A DNA stretch of 51,053 nucleotides. Source: an uncultured Oscillospiraceae bacterium. Its GTDB lineage: Bacteria; Bacillota; Clostridia; Oscillospirales; Oscillospiraceae. A program made the position numbers and the translations under genes. The DNA lies in contig CANQBA010000025.1 in assembly GCA_947589545.1 (NCBI GenBank), positions 1-51,053 on the forward strand, in the 5' to 3' direction. The notes beneath the pieces were generated by a model. The model was not told where the DNA came from. It did no database searches and saw only the letters and a list, made by a program, of their open reading frames with translations. Shown piece after piece: positions 15,425 to 22,561 of this stretch; within the stretch, counting starts at the first letter, position 1, and each line of letters opens with the position of its first letter.

Positions 15425-16047
15425 GTGACAACGAACCATACCGACACACATTATAGTCCACCGCAGGGAAGATTTCCAGAGTTTTTTGAAGAAAGTTTGG
15501 AGATCGACGATGTGGTTTTTGAATTCGACCGGATCATGGAGGAGATCGGGATAGAGCGGTATCTGAAGCCGGGGAAGATAAGCAAGTTGAGCCGGCCGGG
15601 GTACAAGCGGTGAATTTCAAGACGAATGAAGACGGAGACCTCATATGCCCAAACGGGAGAAAGTTCAGGCTTTCCTACCGTCAGAACGTCAAGGGGAACA
15701 GATACGGACGACAGGAAGAGGTCTATGAGTGTACGGACTGTTCCAATTGCCCGTACGCGCAAAAATGAAAGAAAACGGAAAAGAACAGGACGGTGCGTCT
15801 GAGCCGGGAGCTGACCGCGATGCACGAGGAAGTTCTCCGCAACCTGGGCAGCGATCTTGGGATACGGCTGCGGATGAACCGATCGATTCAGGCGGAGGGT
15901 ACCTTCGGTGTCGTCAAACGGGATCGTGGGTACCGAAGAATACGCCGTCGGGGGCTGGAGAAGGTAAAGCTTGAGCTTCTGCTGGTGGCTGTTGGGCATA
16001 ACCTTTACAAATTCCACAACAAACGCAAGCGCCTCCAGGCCGCCTGA
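15425..16047 (+). pseudogene. IS1182-family transposase relic with the catalytic core deleted
   Basis: Residues 1-62 from a GTG at 15425 (THYSPPQGRFPEFFEE, then VFEFDRIMEEIGIERYLKPG) are the N-terminus of an IS1182/IS5-like DDE transposase. A stop at 15611 follows, then in another frame a middle part (CPNGRKFRLSYRQN, CTDCSNCPYAQK), an in-frame TGA near 15767, and the typical C-terminus (MNRSIQAEGTFGVVK, LLLVAVGHNLYKFHNK) to 16047. The DDE-bearing centre is missing. Two frame breaks and a large deletion make it non-functional. It inserted just behind the rplL terminator. Confidence 0.8.
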
Positions 16048-16080
16048 CTTCTGAAAAGCGGTATCCTGTGGGGTGGGGGG

Positions 16081-16141
16081 AGTGCGCCCTTTTTGACACG
16101 CGATAAATGGTCGTGAGACTATGTATAGAAGTGCGCCCTTT
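16081..16141. repeat. 12-bp direct repeat at the end of the IS1182 relic
   Basis: agtgcgcccttt occurs at 16081-16092 and 16130-16141, probably part of the degraded right end of the insertion sequence. Confidence 0.5.
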
Positions 16142-16200
16142 AGTTCCTAAAGGGTTTTGCAACGTCTCAACAAACTGGGGATTATTTCCATGTAATACGG

Positions 16201-16692
16201 CTAATTGACCTTAAATTCAAATGCGAGTTGATTTTCCTGCTTGTTTTCGTGCCCCGTATCCTGTTTGATGATAACGCCTCCCATGGCATGATAGAAAGCT
16301 TGCGCGGGATGATTATGCGCGTTACAGTTACAGTAGTACATGGATGTTCCGCGCTCTGCGCAATATTGCTCCGCAATCATAAAGGCCCGCCTGCCATTTC
16401 CCTGACGCTGGTATTCTTTCAGAAGATACAAAGATTCAATATACACCGGGTCTGCTGTTTTAAGGGTGAAATAGCCGATGGGCATATCCGCATAACGGAT
16501 AAGATAAACCCGCAAACCCGGATCCTTGATTCGCTCCAGATCGCGCTGTGTATGCCACTCCAAATCAAAACCGTCGATGACACTGTCAGGATAAATTCCC
16601 CGATAAGTTGTTCCCCATATGACACGGCGAAGATTGGAAATCGTTTTTGCATCACCATCCTGCGCAAGCGAAAAACTAACCTCGTGATCCAT
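16201..16692 (-). CDS. GNAT-family N-acetyltransferase
   Basis: The 163-residue protein carries the GNAT fold: central strand with IGYFTLKTADPVYIESLYLL, then the acetyl-CoA loop QRQGNGRRAF (motif A), and motif B near NHPAQAFYHAMGG. The substrate is unknown. I chose the ATG at 16692 because ggggagg lies 8 bases before it; an in-frame start 12 codons earlier lacks one. Base composition is clearly poorer in GC than the surrounding genes, and it lies between an IS relic and a tRNA gene, so it is probably acquired. Confidence 0.85.
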   Translation of the reverse strand: MDHEVSFSLAQDGDAKTISNLRRVIWGTTYRGIYPDSVIDGFDLEWHTQRDLERIKDPGLRVYLIRYADMPIGYFTLKTADPVYIESLYLLKEYQRQGNGRRAFMIAEQYCAERGTSMYYCNCNAHNHPAQAFYHAMGGVIIKQDTGHENKQENQLAFEFKVN

Positions 16693-16744
16693 TACATTGG
16701 CCTCCCCGTCAAAACCCTGTTTGTCCAACAGCCGCCCGGTCGAT

Positions 16745-17194
16745 ATTCAGCATGATACCACGCGAATGTGAAGAAATCTACTGTCAGTTAAGACGTTTTT
16801 CTCAACATCATTTTTCTAACTCTAAACCTTTCCCATCCAAAGTATAAGTCCTTTTAGTAAAGAAATTTGTACATTCCACAAAAAAGCCCCCGGCCCAAAA
16901 AGCCGGAGAGCCTTTTCTCTTTTCTCGCCGTCAATCAGTCCAGTTGTCACGCAAAATCATTCCCTCAACGTGTGGGGGTAGAGTTTTTAATTTAATGACA
17001 TTGATCATGTGACCCGGCATTTTTGCAACCCCTATCCATTTGTTGATGTCGCCAGTTCGAATCCCTCCAGTTTGGGGGAAACGAGGAAAAATAGGAAAAT
17101 TTTGAGGTCGTTCCAGTTCGTTCTGGAACGACCTCAAAACCCTTGCGGCGCAGGTGTTTTGGCTACATATAGTAGTTTTAACCTGCAATTCTGG
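16745..17194. other. Non-coding scar zone between the acetyltransferase and tRNA-Ser
   Basis: No intact gene is visible. The minus strand has an open stretch ending at 16931 (last residues GMILRDNWTD) that looks like the tail of a lost gene, with a hairpin near 16880-16910 behind it. At 17055-17068 the sequence gttcgaatccctcc is identical to the T-arm/acceptor part of the tRNA-Ser gene nearby, in the opposite orientation. Together this suggests old integration and deletion next to the tRNA. Confidence 0.5.
17100..17139. repeat. Perfect 17-bp inverted repeat
   Basis: ttttgaggtcgttccag (17100-17116) pairs exactly with 17123-17139 around ttcgtt. The T run is on the left and the A run on the right, the reverse of a terminator, so it is probably a mobile-element end or protein site. 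Confidence 0.7.
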
Positions 17195-17284
17195 CGGAGA
17201 AGGAGGGATTCGAACCCTCGAGGAGCTTTTGACCCCTACACGATTTCCAATCGTGCGCGCTCGACCGGGCTACGCGACTTCTCC
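17195..17284 (-). tRNA. tRNA-Ser (anticodon GGA)
   Basis: Acceptor stem GGAGAAG/CTTCTCC, anticodon loop around GGA in acgattGGAaatcgt, a long variable arm typical of Ser, and T arm GAGGGTTCGAATCCCTC. Length 90 including the discriminator G; CCA is not encoded (gcc follows). Confidence 0.95.
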
Positions 17285-17405
17285 ATCCGGTTGAGTGGTT
17301 CTCTATGCAAGCCTTGCTATTATAGGGTATTTTGTCCCCGTTGTCAAGGCCTTTTTTCACAAACTTCCCGGATTTTTTCGGAAACGCCTCCAACGCTCCC
17401 CACAT

Positions 17406-18482
17406 TCAGCGCCGCTGCAGCTCGCCGGTGAGCAGGCCCACGGGATCCACCCGCGTCTCGCCGTCGGGGAGGATCTCAAAATGCAGGTGATTGCCTGTGG
17501 CGGTGCCCGTGCGGCCCATCTCCCCAATCTGCTGGCCCTGGGCCACGCGCTGTCCCTCCTCCACCAGGAGCTTGCGCATGTGCGCGTAGCGGGTCACCGC
17601 GCCGTCGTCGTGCTCAATGGCCACAAAATTCCCGTACCCGCCGTTTTTCCCGGCGAAGATCACCAGCCCCCCGTCGGCGGCCACCACCGGGGTGCCGGCC
17701 GAATTGCCGATGTCGATGCCCTTGTGGTTGCTGGAACCGATGCTGATCTTCCTGCCGCCGAATTTGCTGGTGAGCACGCCGGTGGTGGGCCAGATATACG
17801 TCCCCCGGGAGTCGTACCGGGAGCCGGTCAGGGCCCCTTGCGTCACGATCTCATTGACCGGCGCGGCCACCGTCTCGCTGTCCGTCAGGGTGGCCAGCTC
17901 CTCCCGGCCGTTTTCATAGATGACGCGGTAGGTGTTCCGCGCCGCCCCGTCCACACCGGCGCGGGTGACGGACGTCTCGTCCTCGTACCCGTCGGGGATC
18001 AACACCGTCTCGGTGGCAAAGGGAACGGCCTCCTCCCGGGTCACCGTGGCCATGGTCAGGACAGTGAGGGCCACGGGGGAGGCGGTGTTCTCAGGATCCA
18101 TCAGCGCCCTGGCGTCCGCCGGGGCCATCACGTACTCCGGAGCGGTGAGACAGGGGAGCAGCTCCACCCGCTCCCGGAAGGCCGCCGACTCGGTGCGCGG
18201 CGTCAGATAGCCGGCACGGATCTCGTTGAGGATCGTCCGGGCCGTCTCCTCACTGTCCACGGTCACGGCGTGAACGCCGTCCACCGTCATCGCCACGGCC
18301 TCTATAAGGCCGCTGTCCACCGCCGCTTCCTCCTCCCGGTAAACGGCGGCGGCCACAGGCTCGGGCGTCAGCGCCGTCACCGTCAGGCAAAGGCCCAGCG
18401 CCGTCATCCCCGCCAAAAGCTTTATCCGGCGGGCCCGGGCGCGGCTTACGATCGTCTCACGGCGTCTCTCGGAAAACAACAA
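17406..18482 (-). CDS. Secreted M23 (LytM-type) metallopeptidase with G5-like region
   Basis: The 358-residue wall hydrolase has a signal-anchor (about 20-42), an N-terminal part with repeated EETARTILNEI-type segments, a G5-like stretch (RNTYRVIYENGREELATLTDSETVAAPVNEIVTQG read in parts, about 185-220), and a C-terminal M23 domain. Zinc ligands are in SNHKGIDIG (H-x3-D) and GNHLHFEI (HxH). It cuts peptide cross-bridges. A TTG at 18482 is the likely start, with gcgagg upstream; the next in-frame starts would cut into the signal. A perfect WalR-type box lies in the leader, and a sigma-A promoter precedes it. Confidence 0.88.
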   Translation of the reverse strand: MLFSERRRETIVSRARARRIKLLAGMTALGLCLTVTALTPEPVAAAVYREEEAAVDSGLIEAVAMTVDGVHAVTVDSEETARTILNEIRAGYLTPRTESAAFRERVELLPCLTAPEYVMAPADARALMDPENTASPVALTVLTMATVTREEAVPFATETVLIPDGYEDETSVTRAGVDGAARNTYRVIYENGREELATLTDSETVAAPVNEIVTQGALTGSRYDSRGTYIWPTTGVLTSKFGGRKISIGSSNHKGIDIGNSAGTPVVAADGGLVIFAGKNGGYGNFVAIEHDDGAVTRYAHMRKLLVEEGQRVAQGQQIGEMGRTGTATGNHLHFEILPDGETRVDPVGLLTGELQRR

Positions 18483-18503
18483 AAAGACCTCGCTCTCAAA
18501 GAA

Positions 18504-18565
18504 GTTACAAAATAGTTACAAAAAGTAACGAAATGAAATATACACCGCCAATAGGGATTTGTCAA
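18504..18565 (-). promoter_or_regulatory. Promoter of the M23 peptidase gene and WalR-type box
   Basis: On the minus strand TTGACA (18565-18560), 17 bases, TATATT (18542-18537). Downstream of it TGTAAC-TATTT-TGTAAC (18520-18504) is an exact match to the WalR consensus TGTWAH-N5-TGTWAH. Its position after the start site would fit repression. Confidence 0.75.
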
Positions 18566-18595
18566 CCCCTTTTCCAAAAAGAGATAAAATTTCCC

Positions 18596-18624
18596 AAATA
18601 TTCTTGGCCCCCGGGCCGTATATT
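18596..18624 (+). promoter_or_regulatory. Possible sigma-E promoter of yabP
   Basis: AAATATT (18596-18602), 14 bases, CGTATATT (18617-18624), compared with the mother-cell sigma-E pattern of ATATT and CATACAAT-like boxes 14 apart. The -10 match is partial. Confidence 0.45.
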
Positions 18625-18684
18625 TAAAGCGGGACAACCGCGCGGGCGGGGGTTCTATGGAATCGACCTGAGAGGAGGAGACAG

Positions 18685-18972
18685 ATGGCGGGAGAGGAGA
18701 GACGGCCCCTGGCGGAGGCGGCTCACAGCCTGAGCATGGAGGGCCGCAGGAGGCTTTTGGTATCCGGGGTGACGGACGTGGAGAGCTTCAACGAACAGGA
18801 GATCGTCATGGGGACGACCCAGGGGACGCTGATCGTCCACGGGGAGGAGCTGCACATGGAGAAGCTCAGCGTGGACAGCGGCGACGTGGTGGTCACGGGG
18901 CGCGTGGACGCTCTGGAATACGAGGACGCGCCGGTGAAGGGCGAGGGCTTCTTTGCCAGGCTTTTCAGGTGA
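18685..18972 (+). CDS. yabP: Sporulation protein YabP
   Basis: The 95-residue protein is a YabP/YqfC-family sporulation factor. The typical beta-strand run RRRLLVSGVTDVESFNEQEIVMGT, here read in parts from 25-48, is followed by GTLIVHGEELHMEKLSVDSG and a last basic FFARLFR. YabP is needed with YabQ for spore cortex formation in Bacillus, where it is made in the mother cell under sigma-E. It begins with gaggagg 7 bases upstream and is followed by yabQ after 4 bases. Confidence 0.93.
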   Translation: MAGEERRPLAEAAHSLSMEGRRRLLVSGVTDVESFNEQEIVMGTTQGTLIVHGEELHMEKLSVDSGDVVVTGRVDALEYEDAPVKGEGFFARLFR

Positions 18973-18976
18973 GCCT

Positions 18977-19570
18977 ATGGAGGTGACCGTAAGCTCACAG
19001 TTAGCGGAAGCGGGTGCGGGCCTGCTGTGCGGCGTCTTCGCGGGGGTGCTCTACGACCTGATGCGGGTCTTGCGGCGGAGCCTGAAGGGGCACGCCGTCA
19101 CCCTTGTGACGGACGCGGTCTTCTGGATGGCGGCGGCCTTTATGCTCTTCGCCCTGGGCCTGTCCGCCGGGGGCGGGAGACAGCGGCTCTTCCTCCAGCT
19201 CATGGCCGCCCTGGGCGCCGTGCTCTATTTTCTGACGGTGAGCCCGCCGATCCTGGCCTTCGGGGCCTTTCTGGCGGCCGTCGTGGGCCGGATCCTGTTC
19301 ATTTTGGCCGCTCCGCTCCGGGTCTTGAAAAAAAGTTTTGAAAAATTTCGACGAATTTTAAAAAAAACCTTTTCATCCGCGAAAAAAAGGTTTACAATAA
19401 TACTTACCAATAAACGGCGCGCCACAGCGCTCGAAGTGAGGGACATGGAAGATGCGGCTAAGACGTACAGGTATACTTACGAAGATCGTGCTGGCGGTGC
19501 TGCTGGTCTACGCGCTGGTGACAAAGATCGGGCAAAGCGATCTGGAAAAGCAAAAGCGAAGCGAGCTTGA
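18977..19570 (+). CDS. yabQ: Spore cortex biosynthesis protein YabQ
   Basis: A 197-residue membrane protein with three or four helices in the first 125 residues and the early motif GLLCGVFAGVLYDLMRVLRR, typical of YabQ. A basic, Lys/Arg-rich C-terminal tail follows. The ATG at 18977 lies 4 bases after the yabP stop. The reading frame runs to 19570 and thus overlaps divIC by 119 bases in another frame. The last 40 residues are simply divIC read out of frame, so either the proteins truly overlap or a frameshift has extended yabQ. Confidence 0.88.
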   Translation: MEVTVSSQLAEAGAGLLCGVFAGVLYDLMRVLRRSLKGHAVTLVTDAVFWMAAAFMLFALGLSAGGGRQRLFLQLMAALGAVLYFLTVSPPILAFGAFLAAVVGRILFILAAPLRVLKKSFEKFRRILKKTFSSAKKRFTIILTNKRRATALEVRDMEDAAKTYRYTYEDRAGGAAGLRAGDKDRAKRSGKAKAKRA

Positions 19571-19724
19571 GGAGCTGAAGAACTACGAGGCCCAGCTGGC
19601 GGCCAGCGTGGACGGTATGCAGTACGATATCGAGCACAGCACGGATGAGGACGTCATCCGCGACATCGCCCGTGAGCTGGGCTTCATCGACCCCGACGAG
19701 GAGATCTTCGTCAACAGCGACTGA
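19452..19724 (+). CDS. divIC: Septum formation initiator, DivIC/FtsB family
   Basis: This 90-residue single-pass protein has a short basic N-terminus, a membrane helix (about 9-25), a coiled coil rich in Lys/Glu (about 28-58), and the C-terminal motif ARELGFIDPDEEIFVN, typical of DivIC/FtsB, which bridge FtsL and FtsQ/DivIB in the divisome. Position between yabQ and an S1-domain gene is the same as in Bacillus (yabP-yabQ-divIC-yabR), which supports the name. Confidence 0.92.
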   Translation: MRLRRTGILTKIVLAVLLVYALVTKIGQSDLEKQKRSELEELKNYEAQLAASVDGMQYDIEHSTDEDVIRDIARELGFIDPDEEIFVNSD

Positions 19725-19772
19725 GCCGGAGGGCCGGTATTTCGTGGGAGACCGCTTGAGAGAGGAAAAAGA

Positions 19773-20231
19773 ATGGATATTCAAAAGGGAGCGGTGATGA
19801 CCGGAAAGGTCACCGGGATCACCAAGTTCGGCGCCTTCGTTCAGCTGGCGCCGGGAAAATCGGGCCTGGTATATATCTCTGAGATCGCCAACACGTTCGT
19901 ATCCAACGTGGCGGATTTCGTCTCGGTGGGCCAGGAGGTGCAGGTCAAGGTACTGAGCATCGACGAGCAGGGCAGGATCAATCTGTCCATCAAGCAGGCT
20001 CAACCGCGCCCGGAGCCGCGGCCAAAGCCGCCGCGCCCCGCCGCGCCCCGTCCCGCCCCGTCCCGCCCCGCCGGACATTTCACACCGGATCCCTATGCCG
20101 CCGTCCCGCCCGAAGGGCCCGTGGACGCCGCCTTTGAGGACAAGCTCAAGCGCTTCATGAAGGATTCCGAGGGCAAGATCTCCGACGCCATGCGCAAATC
20201 CGAGCGCGGCAGCGGCCGGAGAAGACGGTAA
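19773..20231 (+). CDS. yabR: S1-domain RNA-binding protein, YabR-like
   Basis: The 152-residue protein has an S1 domain at 1-75 (GKVTGITKFGAFVQLAPGKSG, VGQEVQVKVLSIDEQGRINLS). A Pro/Arg-rich linker (about 77-100, repeated PRP/APRPAPS units) and a C-terminal helix ending in RGSGRRRR follow. It should bind single-stranded RNA; the Bacillus orthologue follows divIC in the same way. It ends with a shared terminator. Confidence 0.9.
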   Translation: MDIQKGAVMTGKVTGITKFGAFVQLAPGKSGLVYISEIANTFVSNVADFVSVGQEVQVKVLSIDEQGRINLSIKQAQPRPEPRPKPPRPAAPRPAPSRPAGHFTPDPYAAVPPEGPVDAAFEDKLKRFMKDSEGKISDAMRKSERGSGRRRR

Positions 20232-20251
20232 GCGATAAGAAGAATGAATGA

Positions 20252-20287
20252 AAAAGATCCATGCCCGTCAAAGGGCATGGATCTTTT
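20252..20287. terminator. Bidirectional terminator between yabR and asnB
   Basis: aaaagatccatgccc pairs with gggcatggatctttt around a 6-base loop; A and T runs serve both sides. Confidence 0.9.
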
Positions 20288-20301
20288 GCCGTTCAGGCGT
20301 C

Positions 20302-22119
20302 TTAAAGAAGCCTCACCTTATATACCTTCAGCCAGTGGTTGAGCTGTAAAAACCAGGCCACGGTTTGGGGGGTGGTCATCAGCTGGCCGTACCAGGGGAC
20401 GGTCCGGTCGGAGCTCATCAGCTCCCGCAGGGCGTCCTCCCGGACGATATCGTGGAGAGGCTGGCTCTTATCCGCGATGACCGCCTCCAGCTCCCGGTTC
20501 ACTGCCCGGAGATAGGCGGGGTTGTGGGTCTTGGGGTAGGGGCTTTTCTTGCGCCAGAGCACCTCCTCCGGCAATATCCCCCGCATGGCCTCCCGCAGCA
20601 GGCCCTTTTCTACCCCACCGTGATCCTTATAGGCCCAGGGGACGGTGTAGAGATATTCCGCGATGCGGTGGTCGCAGAAGGGGACGCGCACCTCCAGGCC
20701 GGACCACATGCTCATGCGGTCCTTGCGGTCCAAGAGCGTCTGCATGAACCAGTCCACGTTCAGGTTCATCATCTGCTTCATTCGCGCCTCCAGGGGGCTT
20801 GTGCCGGGGAGGATGTGGCTCTCCCGGCAGGTCTTGCGGTAATAGGTGTCCACAAATTCGGTGGGCTCCACGTCCAGAACGCCGTCCTTCAGGAAGGAGG
20901 CCCGCCAGGCCGTGGACTGGGCCCAGGGGAAGCCCTCCCGCTCCCGGATAGTAGGATCCCGGTACCAGGGGTAGCCGCCGAAGATCTCGTCGGCGCACTC
21001 GCCGGACACCGCCACGGTGGCCAGCTTTTTGATCTCCCGGCAAAAGAGAAGGAGCGATGAGTCCACGTCCGCCATCCCCGGCAGATCCCTGGCCTCCACG
21101 GCCTCATAGAGTGCCGACACCAGCTCCGGGGTATCCAGGGTGACGAGGTGGTGGCGGCCGTGCAGGAAATCAGCCATGATCCGGATGAACGCGGGATCCG
21201 CGGTGGGCTGGAACTTGCCGGATTTGAAATACCGGGCGTTGTCCAGATAGTCCACCGAGACGGTGTCCAGCCGGCGGCCCGCCCGGGTATAGGCCCCGTC
21301 GGCGATGGCGGAGATGAGGGAGGAGTCCAGCCCGCCGGACAGGAAGGTGCACAGCGGCACATCGGACAAAAGCTGGCGCGTGATGGCGTCGGTCACAAGC
21401 GAGCGCACCTTCTCCGCCGCCTCCGGGAAGGTATCCCGGCAGGGGGCGTCGGTGAGACGCCAGTACCGGCGGAGGGTCAGCGTGTCCGCATCCGGCTCAT
21501 AGAAGCCGCACTGGCCCGGCAGGAGCTCGAAAACATCCTTAAAGACGCCGCTCCCCGGCGCCCGGCCCGGCCCCAGCAGCATCACCTCCGCCAGACCCTG
21601 ACGGTCCAGCTCCGGCTCCACCCAGGGGTGGCATAGCAGGGCCTTCAGCTCCGAGGCGAACAGCAGCGCCCCCCGGCGGCGGGCGTAGAAAAGGGGCTTG
21701 ACGCCCATCCGATCCCGGCAGAGAAAGAGCCGGCGGCGCTGACCGTCCCACACCGCGAAGGCGTAAATGCCGTTGAGCTTCTCCGCCGCCGCCTCCCCCC
21801 ACTGGGCGAAGGCGTGCAGGAGCACCTCCGTGTCCGAGCGCGTCTCAAAGGCATGGCCCAGGCTCGTCAGCTCCCGCCGGAGCTCCGGCGTGTTGTAAAG
21901 CTCCCCGTTGTAGAGGAGGGTGTAGGGGCCGTAGACCATGGGCTGACGGCCGTTCTCCGGATCCATCACCGCCAGACGCGCGTGGATCAGCGCCGCCGTA
22001 TCCGAAAGCGCCATTCCCCGCTGATCCGGCCCCCGCCGGGCGAGAGAAGCCTGCATCTCCTGAAAAACCGGCAGGAAGGGCCGGATTTCTCCGCCGATCT
22101 GCCCCGCGATCCCACACAT
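20302..22119 (-). CDS. asnB: Asparagine synthetase (glutamine-hydrolysing)
   Basis: The 605-residue enzyme makes asparagine from aspartate, ATP and glutamine. Cys2 (MCGIAGQIGG) is the glutaminase nucleophile. The N-terminal class II amidotransferase domain covers about 1-195, with YNGELYNTPELRREL and the DTEVLLH stretch. The C-terminal synthetase domain has the pyrophosphate loop SGGLDSSLIS (about 264) and EIFGGYPWY. Length is normal. The Shine-Dalgarno sequence ggaggt lies 6 bases upstream. The gene stands alone between a shared terminator and a repeat-rich intergenic region. Confidence 0.96.
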   Translation of the reverse strand: MCGIAGQIGGEIRPFLPVFQEMQASLARRGPDQRGMALSDTAALIHARLAVMDPENGRQPMVYGPYTLLYNGELYNTPELRRELTSLGHAFETRSDTEVLLHAFAQWGEAAAEKLNGIYAFAVWDGQRRRLFLCRDRMGVKPLFYARRRGALLFASELKALLCHPWVEPELDRQGLAEVMLLGPGRAPGSGVFKDVFELLPGQCGFYEPDADTLTLRRYWRLTDAPCRDTFPEAAEKVRSLVTDAITRQLLSDVPLCTFLSGGLDSSLISAIADGAYTRAGRRLDTVSVDYLDNARYFKSGKFQPTADPAFIRIMADFLHGRHHLVTLDTPELVSALYEAVEARDLPGMADVDSSLLLFCREIKKLATVAVSGECADEIFGGYPWYRDPTIREREGFPWAQSTAWRASFLKDGVLDVEPTEFVDTYYRKTCRESHILPGTSPLEARMKQMMNLNVDWFMQTLLDRKDRMSMWSGLEVRVPFCDHRIAEYLYTVPWAYKDHGGVEKGLLREAMRGILPEEVLWRKKSPYPKTHNPAYLRAVNRELEAVIADKSQPLHDIVREDALRELMSSDRTVPWYGQLMTTPQTVAWFLQLNHWLKVYKVRLL

Positions 22120-22184
22120 AAAGCATACCTCCCAAAAAATGCGGCGTCCACCCGCCGGTGAACGCCGTTGTTCTCACGCCAGTA

Positions 22185-22480
22185 TATGCCCGGGGCGAGG
22201 GGAATGTCGCCGTTGCCCCGGCGGGGGAATAAGGTTTCCGCCCTCATAGGGCGGAGGAGATTTACTTTCTCCTCTTTTGTTGCCTTTTCTCCTTTTGGAA
22301 ACCCAAAAGGAGAAAAGCAGGTCATCGTCCGCCCTTCGGGCGGACACCTTATAACCCCCCGCGGGACAGCGGCACCCCCCGCCCTCGGCAGGGCGTCGTC
22401 CCTCCGGTTAAGGCGGAAACCTTATAAACCCCCGCCGGGGGCAGGCCCACGACCTGCAAAATTCCCCTCCGGGGGATTGA
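22185..22480. repeat. Cluster of short hairpins between asnB and ymfF
   Basis: The intergenic region holds consecutive small palindromes: ccgccct/agggcgg (22231-22247), aaaaggagaaaa with its mirror (about 22286-22317), gtccgccc/gggcggac (22328-22345), ccccgccgggggc (22430-22442) and cccctccggggg (22466-22477). At 22271-22294 lies a 24-base stretch that recurs inverted at 36665-36688. accttataa appears twice. No gene is visible in 22120-22497. Confidence 0.65.
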
Positions 22481-22497
22481 TTTTTCCTTGGCTGCTG

Positions 22498-22526
22498 TTG
22501 TTTTTTCTGTAATAATATGATATACT
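22498..22526 (+). promoter_or_regulatory. Promoter of the M16 peptidase-lgt operon
   Basis: TTGTTT, 17 bases, TATACT. It lies 35 bases before the chosen TTG start and covers an upstream in-frame ATG at 22517, which rules that ATG out. Confidence 0.6.
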
Positions 22527-22561
22527 GTATTAAATATCGGCATTTTACAGGGGGCGAGGCG

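Noticed and set aside
17100-17139. Inverted repeat as a terminator
   Set aside because: A and T runs are in the wrong order for both strands.
16931-17188. Minus-strand ORF of 85 codons in the scar zone
   Set aside because: Runs through the perfect palindrome; only its last part looks protein-like. Treated as debris.
22120-22260. T-box or other amino-acid riboswitch before asnB
   Set aside because: No T-box sequence or specifier-like structure is visible upstream of the asnB start; only short hairpins.
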